Shown in pieces: positions 20,512-32,150 of a DNA stretch of 35,100 nucleotides. A program made the position numbers and the translations under genes. The stretch lies in NCBI GenBank assembly GCA_037447655.1, contig JBBHKE010003201.1:145119-180218 (forward strand). The letters are read 5' to 3'. Within the stretch, counting starts at the first letter, position 1. Every line of letters begins with the position of its first letter. The notes below the pieces were generated by a model. That model did not search any database and had not been told where the DNA came from. It worked only from the letters and a program-made list of their open reading frames with translations. The DNA is from Zygnema cylindricum. Taxonomy: Eukaryota > Streptophyta > Zygnematophyceae > Zygnematales > Zygnemataceae.

Positions 20512-20733
20512 TGCACCCTGTATCGCTATTAGCGCTGATAATTTTTTCGCCACTTTAAACATTTTTTTTCCCTACACATTTGCCTGATTTTCAATTTGAG
20601 ACCGCCAATCTAAAGGTGAGAATCTTAATTTTCAATCGCAACCGTCAGAACCGCAATCCAACATGTGTGTACGGAAAAAAAAGATGTTTTAAGAGACCAA
20701 AAAACATTAACAGTAATAGCGATTCACGGTGTA
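20512..20733. mobile_element. ~220-bp TA-flanked MITE, copy F
   Basis: The left end GCACCCTGTATCGCTATTAG and right end AGTAATAGCGATTCACGGTG are inverted repeats. A TA remains on the right, while the left TA appears mutated to TG. The interior contains the shared GACCGCCAATC, GTGTACGGA and AAAAGATGTTTTAAGAG segments. Confidence 0.8.
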
Positions 20734-21054
20734 CCGTGTAAAGTCACTTAAAACTGTGAACGCACAAGGGGTAAGAATATGCACCTGTTGGTGTCTATTG
20801 CAGGTTATCGTGCGGGCAGTAAACGTATGAAATATTCTAGTGTTAAATTAGAGATGTCTTGAAATTTTCAAAAAAACAAAGAGCTCCGAGAAAGTCAAGA
20901 GCAAATACATAAAACGACAAATTACGCAAGCCTGTCATGCTGCCGCCCGTTTGTCCGATAGTATAAATTTGCACTTGTGAAGTATCTTACGGAAAAGTTA
21001 TTTCGCGTGAGAATATATTTTGTTCCCTAGCGATTGCAACTGAATACGTCATTT

Positions 21055-21117
21055 ACCAATTTACCATCCTCCGATATGTTACTACATAGTCCGTCACGTC
21101 CTCACGTAAGGGGAAGA
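21055..21117. repeat. dispersed repeat flanking the MITE pair
   Basis: TTACCATCCTCCGATATG followed by AGTCCGTCACGTCCTCACG recurs in altered form at 22316-22372 and 22425-22497 (CCATCCTCC, AGTCCGTAACGTCCTCATG). The three copies bracket the two MITEs at 21127-22293 and may be parts of an older element. The 20734-21054 stretch before it shows nothing I can name. Confidence 0.5.
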
Positions 21118-21126
21118 ATGCTACAG

Positions 21127-21689
21127 TACACCGCCAATCGCTATTAGCGTAGAAGTTTCTTTAGCGTACATGAAAAGTTACCGTGGTTTACGCTAATTAA
21201 GAATTTGAAAATTTTGAAAAAAAACATACATTCTAATTGTTTAATAATTCTAATTTGGATCTTTGAAAAAAAAAAATGTCGGTCGCAAACATGCTTACAC
21301 TAATATAGGTATTCGTACAAAATCTTACAAATCGTACACAAATCGTACGTTCACACAGTCGAAACGTGGTTGCTGGACGAATATGTGCGAACGTGATATT
21401 TGACAACCCGATTAGACCCCCTTTTTAGAGCGCACATTCTCATGCGTCCGCGGCTACTAAAACTCATTAATTATACTTTTTCACTTAAAAAGGTACAATT
21501 TTGTACGGTCTGACACTGTCCGTACACCACACTAATTAAATGATGGGGTACTTCCATTTTGTACGGTACTAAAAAATTATCCCTAAATAGAGTAAAGAAA
21601 AAAATAGAATGAACTACGTAATGGAGAATAAAATAAAAAAAAAGCGGGACGGAATTAGCGTACACAACGCTAATAGCGATTGCGGTGTA
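21127..21689. mobile_element. ~560-bp TA-flanked MITE, first copy
   Basis: The left end CACCGCCAATCGCTATTAGC and right end GCTAATAGCGATTGCGGTG are inverted repeats bordered by TA. Sub-terminal GTGTACGCTAA/TTAGCGTACAC-like repeats extend the inversion. The interior has TCGGTCGCAAACATG, CACTAATATAGGT and ACAAATCGTAC, shared with the next copy. The ends share the CGCTATTAG core with the ~220-bp family. Confidence 0.85.
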
Positions 21690-21749
21690 CCTTACAATAC
21701 TGTACTTAACTGGACTCCAGTTACTACAGTTAAATGCGGTACTGTACAG

Positions 21750-22293
21750 TACACCGCCAATCGCTATTAGCGTGTAGGTTTCATTAGCGTATACAAATAA
21801 TTACCGTGGTGTACGCTATTTAAGAATTTGAAAATTTTGGAAAAAATCATACATTCTAATTGTTTGATTATGGTAATTTGGATCTTTGAAAAAAAAAATG
21901 TCGGTCGCAAACATGTTTACACTAATATAGGTCTCCGTACAAAATCTGACAAATCGTACACAAATCGTACATTCACACGGTCGAAACGCGGCTGTCGGAC
22001 GAATATGTGCGAGCGGGATTTTTTACGACCTGGTTTTTTTTCCTTTTTAGAACGCACATTCTCATGCGTCCACGGTTACTAAAACTAATTTATTGTAATT
22101 TTTAACTTAAAAAGGTACATTTATGTACGGTCTGACACTGACCGTACACCACTCTATTTAAGAGAAAACGTACTGAATATAACCCTAAATAGAATAAAGA
22201 AAAAAATATAATAAACTACGCTATTTGAGAATAAAACAAAAAAAAAGCGGGACGGGATTAGCGTACACAACGCTAATAGCGATTGGCGGTGTA
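21750..22293. mobile_element. ~545-bp TA-flanked MITE, second copy, same orientation
   Basis: The ends CACCGCCAATCGCTATTAGC and GCTAATAGCGATTGGCGGTG are bordered by TA. The body aligns along its length with the element at 21127-21689, including TCGGTCGCAAACATG and GAACGCACATTCTCATGCGT. The copies lie 60 bp apart. The frames across the body (e.g. 21828-22082) are not conserved as protein. Confidence 0.87.
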
Positions 22294-22309
22294 CTGTAGC
22301 TCTAGTCAT

Positions 22310-22500
22310 TTTTTTCAATTTATGTACTTCATTCGCTACTCTGCTGTCCGTAGCGTCCTCACGCAAGCGCGGACTACTGGTACTGAAACTGTACTAGAGC
22401 TAACAGGAGTTTAACTTTGAATTTATGTACTTCGCTCAGTACATATACCATCCTCCACTTTGATACTGAGAAGTCCGTAACGTCCTCATGCAAGCAATTT
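22310..22500. repeat. two further copies of the dispersed flanking repeat
   Basis: AATTTATGTACTTC followed by CCGTAGCGTCCTCACGCAAG (near 22318-22372) and a second version near 22418-22497 carry the AGTCCGT-ACGTCCTCA-GCAAG consensus also seen at 21055-21117. Confidence 0.5.
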
Positions 22501-23089
22501 GTTGTCCGCAAGTTTTCACAACTTTCACTACCGCATCCAGTTACAAAATTTGAATTTGCCGTTGCTGGCGAATTTTGTGTTTCATACTTTCCATTGTTTC
22601 ACGAAGACATTAAACATGATCAACCGTCTTGTTCGAAACAAAACATATGCACAATTTTTGATGTCTCTTTTTTTAAATTCTTGAAGCTGTATTCAGTCAC
22701 TTTCTCTTTCTTCTGACTTTTGTAGACTTTTTTTTTACAATTTTTTGACTGAACGACCTATTTTACTCTGAATGTTTGAAGAAAGCCTCAGGAATGCTAT
22801 TGCTATAACAATCGTTCATAACCTTACACTTGTGCTTTGCTCATTTTAGTGTAGTTTTCTTCATCTTTTTTACTTTTTTTTGTTACTGTTATTTTCTTCT
22901 GAAGATTTGTTTCTTCCATTTTTTTTTCGTTCGTTTATAAATTCACCAGTTTTCTGTAAAGTTTGTTAACACAATAATGTAGATTGACATGAAATGTGAA
23001 TTAACTGTATCATATCTTCTTCGATTAATCATTTCTATGATTTTAGGGTTTCTTTTTTCTATGTTATAGCCATTACTGTTTTGTCTCTT
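22501..23089. other. probable promoter and 5' leader region of the coiled-coil gene
   Basis: A T-rich, gene-free interval precedes the start codon near 23102. No TATA box or other element stands out clearly enough to call. Confidence 0.35.
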
Positions 23090-23101
23090 ATGCCAAACCC
23101 T

Positions 23102-26100
23102 ATGGCTGAGGTAGACGGGAGAAGAGAGTCGCAATTATTTCTCTCTAAGGTTTGAACACTTTTTTCATTGTTTCTTCAAATAATTGAATTTCAAATTTAT
23201 TTTCTTTCTTTTTTGCAGTTTTAAGTACCAGACTCAAAACGTTTCCCACAGTACCTTTCAAATGATTTAATTTCAAATGATTCAATTTCAAATTCATTTC
23301 CTCTCTTTTTCTGCAAAATTTAGACTATGGAAAGGAAACTTGCAAACTTTTCAGCTCCGTTTGGCAAAAAATCTGAGCTCATAACTTAGATAGAGTATTT
23401 TAAATATTTTGCTTAAGGTAAAAACTAATGACTGAAATTTTGCTCTCTTTGTTTTTGCTTACTCTCCTTTCACTCTTTTCTTCTCCACCTTCTGTTCGTT
23501 TTTCTGTGCCTCTCCTGTCCTCACATTCTCTGAGGTTTTCTCTTATACTCGTTTTAACCTCGTTCCATCCTCAATCCCGTTTTATCTCTTCACTTTCTCT
23601 CTCTCTCCTTCTCTCTTCTTTACGGAGGCTCTTCTTTTTGTATCCTTTTGTTTCTTGCCGTCTCACACTCATGTGATCACTTATCAGCTCATAAAATTGT
23701 CAATGAGTTCCATTAATGAATTATAATGTTCTTTTGGTTTTGCTGATAGTTTTCAACATTCTCGTATGTTCAGAAAAATGTAACAAATGAGTCGATGGAA
23801 TCTGAAGACGGAAGTCAGTCGCTTATTTCTCCTCGTATGGGAATTCGTTTACCCGTAAGTATAACAGTTAGTTGCATGTAAATGTCCTCTTCAGGTCAGT
23901 ACAACAGATAGTTGCAATACATAGAAATGTTCTCTTCAGGTAAGTATAACAGATTGTTGCACTACATGTAAGTGCTCTCTTCAGATAAGTATAACAGTCA
24001 GTTGCAATACATATTAATGTTTTCTTCAGCTAAGTAAAACAGATACAGTTGCAATACCTGTAACTGTTCTCTTCAGACAAGTGCAACGGTTAGTTGCAAT
24101 AGGATAACATAAATATTTGCTATACATATAAACATTCTTTCCAGATAAGTAAAACAGATAGTTGCAATACATATAAATGTTCTCGTCGGGTAAGTAAAGC
24201 AGATTGTTGCAAGACATAAATGTTTTCTTCAGCTAAGTAAAACAGATGTAGTTGCAATGCATTCTCTTCAGGCACGTACAATGGATAGTTACAATGCACA
24301 ATAGTATAACAAAAATAGTTGCAATGCATATGAGTATCACAGAAATATTGGCAATACATGTAAATGCTCTGCTCAGATAAGTATAACAGATAATCGCAAT
24401 ACATATAAGTGTTCTCTTCAGGTAAGTATAGCAGATAGTTGAAATACATATATATGTTATCTTCAGAAGTATAGCAGATAGTTGCAAGACATAAATGTTT
24501 TTTTCAGGTAAGTAAAACAGATATAGTCATATTACTTATAAATGTTCTCTTCAAGTAAGTATAGCAGATGGTTGCAATACATGTAAATGTTCTCTTCAGG
24601 CAAGTATAACAGATATAGTTGCAATACATGTTAAGTATAACAGAAATATATGCAATGCATGTAAACGTCCTCTTCAGATACGTATGAAAGATAGCATGTA
24701 AAAGTTCTCTTCAGGTAAGTATAACAGACGTTCAGAGTTGCAATACGTGTAAATGTTATCTTTAGGTCAATACAACAGATAGTCGCATTACATACAATTT
24801 TTCTCTTGAGGAGAAAATGACACCAGGAATCGTTTAGTAAAACCCTATTCATTACATCTGTGCTCCCTGTCCGGCTTTCTGGTAGAAGTTGACTTAGATC
24901 TTTCTTTCATTGTGCATTCATGATGTTGACCTGCTAGCTTCCTTGGCTCAATTCTGTAATCATTTTTAAAGTGGTTCTTACTCATATTATGTCCCGGAAA
25001 ATTGGTACCTAAAACCAGTGTGGTCCAAGCCGTAGTTCAAATGTGCGAAAATACTTGGAATCACTGTTTGCAGTTTCCCAATACTATACGCTTATTATAC
25101 TCGAAAGCAACCATGCAAACGTACCGGATAGTATGGGGAAACCACATACAACGTTTTCAATGGTTTTCTCTCATTTGAATTATGGTAGTTTAGCATGTTT
25201 GTGGTTTTAACTTTCATCTTTAGATTTCATGGGCTAACTTAAGCTTGTATTTTATTCGTCAGAAACTTTTTCTTGCAACAACATAATGTTTAATCTTGTG
25301 AAAAATATTATATTCTTCCTAAGGTAAAGTTTCAAGTTATAGTTTATTTGCGAAACATTCACAATTCAAATCGCTTTGTCCAATAATAATCTGCTCTATT
25401 TTCGTTTTTTTTTGTAGGAACCAACATGCTCACCGCCAAGTCCGTTACCTCCCTTTACACCTAGTGGAGTCTCATCTCCACTTTCTACAATCCCTATGGT
25501 CCCGAACAATCAAAACAAGATTCCAAATAATTTCCAGTCTCATGGAACAAATGGGACTTACAAAGAAAAAGATGTTTGTGGTGTGGATTCTGGGAAAAAG
25601 ATTGGCTCCAACAGTCATGAATCAAGGAGAGGGTCAGCCAATATATTAATGCAAAGTACTGGTGGTTTGATACGACAACAATTAGAAGGTTTAGGGAAGG
25701 TTTCTTTGACTCAATATAAACGGGATATTTTTCGACTAAAAGAAGAAAAGGAGACGGCTCAATCTGAAAGAGATGCTCTCAAAGAAGAGCTTCAAGAAGT
25801 GAAGGTGAGCTCTTTTTCCTTGAATAGAATTTTGAACCTTTCTCCATCTACAATTTGAGCTGAGAGGAATTTACTTGTAATGGAATTGTGTATTTGTTGT
25901 TCTACAATTTGAAGAAGCCCCCTACCTTTTTTTTATTCTACTTTTTTCAGAAGAATTTAATATTACCAATTAGTAAAGCAAAGGGAGTAACAAAGGGAGT
26001 GCCTGCTTTTGTTGTTTCAGTTGGAGAATAAGAAGCTTTGTTCTGAGATGGATAGCCTGGGCTTCAAAGGGCAGAAAACATATTCTGAACCAGCTGAACT

Positions 26101-29100
26101 ACTGGAACTAGCCCAACTTGAGGTATGCATTGGTTTTTTTCCATTCTCCGCTTTTTGTAACATATAAATGTTTCAAACAGGTTATGGCCTTATGCAAACC
26201 ACTTATCATCTTCACTTTTTGACTGGATCAAGTGCATTTATGTTTACAAAGTTGCTGAATGTGATGCCATTATATTTTCAAAAATGTTGCTAATTTAAAA
26301 TCGCCAGGTATTTGGACGTTAAGTTAGTGTTTTTGTAACACTTCACCTAGGAAATATGCGGCTAAAATGGTGAAAATGGTGGCAATTCATGCATTTAATG
26401 GCTTTATTTTTGTTTGTTTGCTCAAGGTTTTTTTGTTTGTTTATTTGTTGTTTAAAAATATTGGAGTAAAAATTATCATGTTTCACAATATATCATATTT
26501 CACTTTTTTATGGGAATCTATTCACTGGAAACTATCGTTATCACAAATAACAGAGTGGAATTATTATATTGTAAAAATAACAGGTGGTATTATCGCATTT
26601 CACAAATAATGGGGTCAAATTAAATAAAGGGATGGATACTATTATATTTCACAAATAAAATGACCACATTTCGTAGATATCTGGGTTGGTGTTTTCATAT
26701 GCGCTTGATGATAGGTTGACTATGGTAGCGTCTTCTCCTGTGCAAAGATTGTCGCATTAGTCATTGGAAATTTCCACTTTGGGGAAAATAGAAATCCGGG
26801 ACCAATATTGTTTTTTTATCTTTTTAAAAGTTTAGCAGGAAAATTCTGCAGTAAAGCTTTGCGACAAATATTCCTTTGTATTCTATTTCTGAGGCTGTTT
26901 TGTATGTATTCTAATTTCGTGACTCTTTTGTTTGTATTCTTATTCTGGAAAACCCTTTCTTTTTCAGGCTGATCTTCAAGCCAAGGATAATATCATTGCA
27001 TCTCAGCAACAGCAATTGCAAATCATACCAAAGCTACAACGTCAAGTGGACGCTTTAACAAAACAATTGGAAGAAGAGAGATCAATGTCGGCCCAAGCCA
27101 TGTCTGAAACCCAACAAGTGCAATCCCAACCTCGTTCTTCCAATGAGGTGAGGACTAGGAAATCGGATGGTATTATTGAATGTTTAAAGGAGGCGGCCAG
27201 TATGGTGAAATGGAAGTTCAATTTATATTGGGCCTTGTATGGTTTATTGTTTGCCATTAGTGTTTGTTTTTCACACTTACTGTTTTGAATTGAAATTTCC
27301 ATGTGTCTTGTATGTTTAGATATAGCATTTGTGTTATTTTCATCGCACTTGATTGTTTTCTGGCTTGGGATGGGATGCCAGTTTGAGGTGAATAAAGTAA
27401 TGCAAGAGTTAGAAACAAGGGGAGGTGACAGAACAATCCCGTTATTTTTTTTTCTGGGTTTGGGATGGGATTTCCAGTTTGAGGTGAATAAAGTAATGCA
27501 AGAGTTAGAGAAACAAGGGGAGATGAACAGAAAACAAATGACGTGGATGAATGAGCAATTAGCAATGATGGGAGATCAACAGCAACAACTCCAAGTGAGT
27601 ACAGTTTCAATAGAAGATTTTTCTTTTTCTTTGATTCGTTTTCTTTTTTGCGTTTTCTTTTGAGGTTTTTTTTTTGTTTTTGTTTTTGCAACTTTTAAAT
27701 GGATCCCTATTGATAAAACATAGTGTGTTAAATAATCATTTACTAAATGTACATATCGAGAGCCCAAGGCTAGTTCTTCTTTTTTGAAGATTTTTTTTGG
27801 AGCTGAAAGTTCCCCATTAACAAAATATACGTAAGAATGAATTATTTCTGTACATATTGTGAAGTTCCCATTGTTGAGAGCCTTAAGGAACACAGACAAA
27901 ATGGGGACTTGAAAAAAAGCCCGTCATCTATCATCAAATGATGGTGGTATCATATTTTGATGAGCCATCTTTTTAGGTTTCTTTGTGTACAAAAGTATAT
28001 AAAAAATCCGGGGATATGGTACCTGGTCACACACACCATTAAAATTTGATTATAGGGTATACAATGGTGACGAATGAAGGTTGTAAGATAGAGCATTTTA
28101 TTTTTTTAAAACCACACTACAAGTACTGTTTTATCTTACTTTTACCATTTATCACCATATTTTCTTCACGTGCGACTAGTTATGTCTCCGTAGTAACAAT
28201 GTACAGTTCAATACCCTTGTTTGTCTCAACTAAAGACATCATTTAATCTAGTTCTTGCAACTTTTTTGACATTTTTTCTTTTTTTTCTTTTTTCACCAGA
28301 GTTACAAAGATGAAGTGTCAAAACTGGAGATGGATTTAGTTATTGCTCGAAATGAGTCTACGAGGCATAAGGAAACCGCAAAAAGATTGTCCATGGAGTT
28401 GGAGGTGGTCAAGGGACAGCTCTTAGAGTCAAGGCACAGACATATGTCTCCAATGAGTTTTTCCAAGGTTTGGTTCCTCTCTCTATCTTCCTCTCCCTCT
28501 CTCCCTCTCTCCCTCTCCCCCTCTCCTCCCTCTCTCCCCCCTCTCTCTCTCCCTCTCACTCGCTCTCTCTCCCTCTCTCCCCTTCATGTGTCGAAAAAGT
28601 GTTTCATCCCTCCCATGCACAAGTTTTATGATTAATCGTAAAATTTCAAGTAACTGTACATATGGTTACATGCAAAGCTGTACAAAACTCTACAACTTCT
28701 GAAATGTGAGTAAGCTCCACTGATTCAATGAATCTATATTAAAAAAGGTTCGGATCATTGCAGTAGTCGCAATATTCTGTTTGTTGAGGTATTGTAAAAG
28801 TGTATAGTACATATGTATAACGTTCTAAAATGTACTATAAAACGTACTTCACAATTGTATTTACGGGATTATTAAGGTGTGACAGTCCTACATCATTACG
28901 GACAACATATATGCCATACCTCGCCACGTGACAGCACAGTTCGTTAAGACAATTGCTAGAAAACAACTGGAAGTACAGCAACCTGCATAAATGCAAAAAT
29001 ATAAAAACACAGACCTAAACCATTCCTGGGGACGGCCGTACAGAAGGTTGCACTTTGGTAATTCCCTAAAAATATGCTTGTTTGGGGATATCAAATATTT

Positions 29101-32088
29101 CGAAACCGAAATGTAGACATCAACGACATGTCCGATATGCGATATGTGTTCCGGTATATCGATTACCGTAAGCCCCAATACATGCTGGTTATCGACCGGG
29201 AGCCTTCGATGTACAACTCTAGTGGAAATCCTAGAAATCCAAATAGGGCCATTTCAAAATTAGTGGGGATGAATCTTATTTATTAGACGGAGTACTTTTT
29301 CCCTCTCCTCAGCTTGTGAAGGTTCTGCTTGCAATTTTTTCCTGTAATCCATATAAGCATTAAGGAAGCTAGACATTTAGGATTCTTCACTTGCCCGTTC
29401 GATTTTGATTTTTTATTTATTTATTTATTTTGTTTTCTGGATCGCAGACTGGTAGTTTGAATAGCCCGTTCCAAGGGAATTATTCACAGCTGGTAAGAAA
29501 AGCTCCTCGTTCAACTATTCATGACAAAGGTTTGAAAGGTGTGGAAGAAAATGTCTCTCCCTGTAAACCCGATGTTGACGAACTTCCGGAAAACAGACAG
29601 GGGTATGCGGAAAGCTTACCAATTAATACGGGTTCAGCAAAGAATTTTTTTCTGGGAGGGAAAAATAAAGTTGAGGCATGGTTGAATGCATTTCCTCAAT
29701 CTTCTGTATTGGTAGGTGACGCTGAGCAAATAATATTTGAGAGAGAGCAGAAGGAGGAGGAAGGAGGAAATGTGACTCCAGAAAGTAAAGTTGTGGGAAT
29801 TGTAGAGGATCTTACCCCATGTGATTTAGATGAAGGAAGGGAAAGTGGGGAGTTATCGGAGGTGGATGTAGAGCTTTCTCCTTTGAGTAAAGAAGATTTT
29901 CACGATCGAAGGGATCCAGACACAGTTGGAGGAGGGAATTTCGCTCCTTCTGATAAAGCGAGAGAGGAACTGGGAAATTTGAAAGAAGTCGTAGAATCGA
30001 AAGAAGGTGAAACACCCGGTGGGTTTGAGGAAGTAGAGAGAGGTTTAAATGCACTTCATTTGAGTAAATTGGAGCATTATTGGGAAAAAATGAATAAAGA
30101 TGAAGCGATGATAATTCTTTGGGATAATTTGGTCAAAGCGGCTGAGAAACTGGCGGAGATGAGAGAGGTGTTAATTGAGACAGCAAACTTGAACGTTGAA
30201 GGAAGAAGGAGAGAGGAAGAGCTAAACAGTATGATTGTGGAGGGAAACAAGAGGGAGCAAGAACTTACGAACAAGTTAGCCTGTCTTCGCAAGAATTTGG
30301 AAGAAGAAGTAGCGAAGAGGGAGAGGGAGGTTGAAGAAGCGACTCTGGAAAGGAAAGAAGCAGCGAAAATGTGGAGGGAAGAATGGGAGAGAGAAGCGAA
30401 GAAAGCGGACAAAGAAGTGGGAGAGGCTGTGAAACGGGCTGAGAAAGCAGAGAGGGATCTCACGGAGAAGGATAGGATTTTAGAGGATTTCTATCAGAAA
30501 ATGCGAGTTTTCGAAAGTGAAAAGCAGAGAGGTGAAGAGAGACTGGAAGGTGAGATTAAAACTTTGGTCCAGGAGAAGAAGAGATTAGAAAAGATGTGTG
30601 AAGATGTGGGCGATGAGTGTAGAAGTCTTCAAAAAACCTTAAAACGTGAAGTCGAGGAGAGGAATAATATGCTTTTAGAATTACGAGAAAAGGAAAGGAC
30701 AAGGAAACTGGTGGAAGGGAGATGGCAAACTTTACAAGAACGTGTGAGTGCCCTTCAGAAGGAGGTAGTGGTAGTAGAAAGGACAAAAGTACTTCAGATA
30801 GAAGAAGCTCGTCGCCAAGAAGAGGTAATTCGAAAACAAGCTGAAGCAGCAATGGAGGCTCTGGAGGTTGTTAAAGAGGAAAAAAAAGTTCTGGAAAGAA
30901 AATGTGAGAATCTGGAGGAGAAGGAGAGACAGAGTAATGCTATAATCGACCTTCTGAGACAAGACAGGGAGAAAGTAACTTCGGTTGTGAGAGCTGAGGC
31001 GTTGAGGGTGGTAAAGAGAGTGGAATTGGAGTCGAAGAAAAGAGAAGAGGTTGAGATCGGTCGACTTCAAAGGCTCAGAAGTCTGGAGAGTGAGGTTTTG
31101 AAAGATGAGGTGGGTATTTCACTTTCCAAATTCTCCTAAACGTTTTATGTCGTCCGATGTTTTGGGGAAAAGCTTCACTCTGGGTTTTTTTTTTGTCCTT
31201 TCTTTTGTTCTTTGTTCCGTGTTTTTTTTTTTCTTTACTTTTCTGCTGTACTTTAGAGCTTATGGTTTTTATTTCAAAGGTTGAAAGGTTTGTTGGTCTA
31301 AAATAATTGATAGAGATGTGTAGTGACAATCGTTTTTTTTTTTGTTTCTTGGGATGATTTCTGTTTGTTGCTATGTTTGGTCTGGGTGAAATACACAGTT
31401 TCCTGTTTTTTCATTGTTGTGTATAAACATTTACGTATACATATATATTTTACATGTATTATATATGTATATTTGTATATACATAAATACATATACGTAT
31501 ATGTATATTCCTTTCATTTTTAAGATACTCTTTATTTTCATCATGCTTGTCTAGCCATTTCAGGGCATAAAATTTTCTACTTTTGACATTTTTATTTCCT
31601 TTTAGACGTCTTGCTTACACCTGAAATATGGAAATCGACAACCTTTGTAACCCTGTCAAAATCTGTCAAATATATGCGCAATCCCTTATTATGTTATAAA
31701 CTGAGTACATTTTTTATTTTTTTTCTCTTTCTGTTTTTCTTTTTCTTTGTGATTGTCTTTTTGGATGCACAGATGTCAAAATTGAAGAAGCGGTTGTCGA
31801 TTCTGAGTTCTGCAAACGAGAATATGTCAAAGTCGACTTCTTCCTCAGGGAAAACTCTGGAAAATATGTTCATATTCTCGAAGGTACCGCCTCGTACATC
31901 AACAAATTGATACACAACAGTGACAAACCTTTCTTTTTTTACTTTTTTGCATTTCTATTTTGTAATTTTTGGTCTATTACACATGCCTAAGTTTGGATAC
32001 CCATCGCTGTCACTCCATTTTTTGGTTTTTTTTTTCCCCTCTCAACTAGGGCGTAGTTTTTCAAGGAAGATGGAGATATACCTTATAG
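23102..32088 (+). CDS. large coiled-coil protein, ten exons, unrecognised family
   Basis: Exons by eye: 23102-23149, 23774-23854, 25418-25804, 26021-26122, 26968-27147, 27478-27594 (or from 27382), 28300-28467, 29448-31109, 31773-31883 and 32050-32088. All joins are phase 0 with GT-AG borders, giving about 964 residues. An in-frame ATG four codons upstream (23090) is an alternative start; if the donor at 31884 is not used, the protein ends at 31910. Residues 17-130 are Ser/Pro-rich and likely disordered (PPSPLPPFTPSG). Heptad-like Leu/Lys/Glu segments run from about 133 to 361, for example YKRDIFRLKEEKETAQSE. Exon 8 opens with a disordered acidic stretch and becomes a continuous coiled coil at about 564-915 (REKERTRKLVEGRWQTLQER). 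No catalytic domain or signal peptide is visible. Composition suggests a scaffold, tether or cytoskeleton-linked protein, but this is inference from shape only. AATAAA at 32151 suits the proposed end. Confidence 0.72.
23855..24810 (+). repeat. ~45-bp tandem array of mini-intron-shaped units in intron 2
   Basis: The unit reads GTAAGTATAACAGATAG, then TTGCAATACATGTAAATG, then TTCTCTTCAG, and repeats about 20 times. The first unit is the real donor of exon 2 (GTAAGTATAACAG at 23855). Each boundary therefore resembles a 3' splice site joined to a 5' splice site. Exact CAG|GTAAGT occurs with GT at 23940, 24422, 24508 and 24715; others differ by one or two bases (CAGGTCAGT, CAGATAAGT, CAGCTAAGT, CAGGCAAGT). 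Minus-strand Tyr/Leu-rich frames across it are repeat translations. Confidence 0.88.
26470..26665 (+). repeat. degenerate CACAAATAA repeats in intron 4
   Basis: Phrases like ATTTCACAAATAA, TGGTATTAT and GTGGAATTATTATATT recur four to five times with drift. The intron is otherwise unremarkable. Confidence 0.45.
27365..27535 (+). repeat. 96-bp tandem duplication spanning an acceptor and exon start
   Basis: GGGATGGGATGCCAG|TTTGAG at 27382 and GGGATGGGATTTCCAG|TTTGAG at 27478 are two copies of the acceptor plus the following ~45 coding bases (FEVNKVMQELE). The period of 96 is a multiple of three and the spacer stays open, so either acceptor keeps the frame: exon 6 can be 39 or 71 codons. Confidence 0.85.
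28478..28584 (+). repeat. (CTCTCC)n microsatellite just after exon 7
   Basis: A pyrimidine tract of CTCTCC/CTCTCT units begins about 10 bases after the GTTTGG donor of exon 7. Confidence 0.85.
28858..29286. other. compositionally distinct intron segment, possible element relic
   Basis: This ~430-bp part of intron 7 is less AT-rich than its surroundings and holds a 70-codon plus frame (29074-29286) and a 96-codon minus frame with mixed composition. I found no terminal repeats or recognisable protein motif; it may be an old insertion. Confidence 0.25.
31430..31512. repeat. TATA/ATAC-type microsatellite in intron 8
   Basis: The stretch is made of TATATGTATA, ATACATATAC and similar alternating purine-pyrimidine words. 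Confidence 0.7.
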
Positions 32089-32150
32089 GCTGTAGCCTTA
32101 GAATTGTTCGCCTCCCCAGAGAAACAATCACTTTCTTTGTCAAAGGAGCC

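Noticed and set aside
24026-24487. repetitive Tyr/Leu/Cys-rich minus-strand frames, like a repeat protein
   Set aside because: They are translations of the ~45-bp intron array in the antisense direction, without start context or domain.
23855-24810. CRISPR-like array
   Set aside because: The units are contiguous and degenerate without unique spacers, in a eukaryotic intron.
29074-29286. 70-codon plus frame in intron 7, possibly a transposon fragment
   Set aside because: I could not identify any protein motif or element ends; kept only as a low-confidence interval.
31884-31910. alternative end of the coiled-coil protein by read-through past 31883
   Set aside because: Possible, but the strong acceptor at 32049 with a short in-phase last exon and AATAAA downstream fits better.
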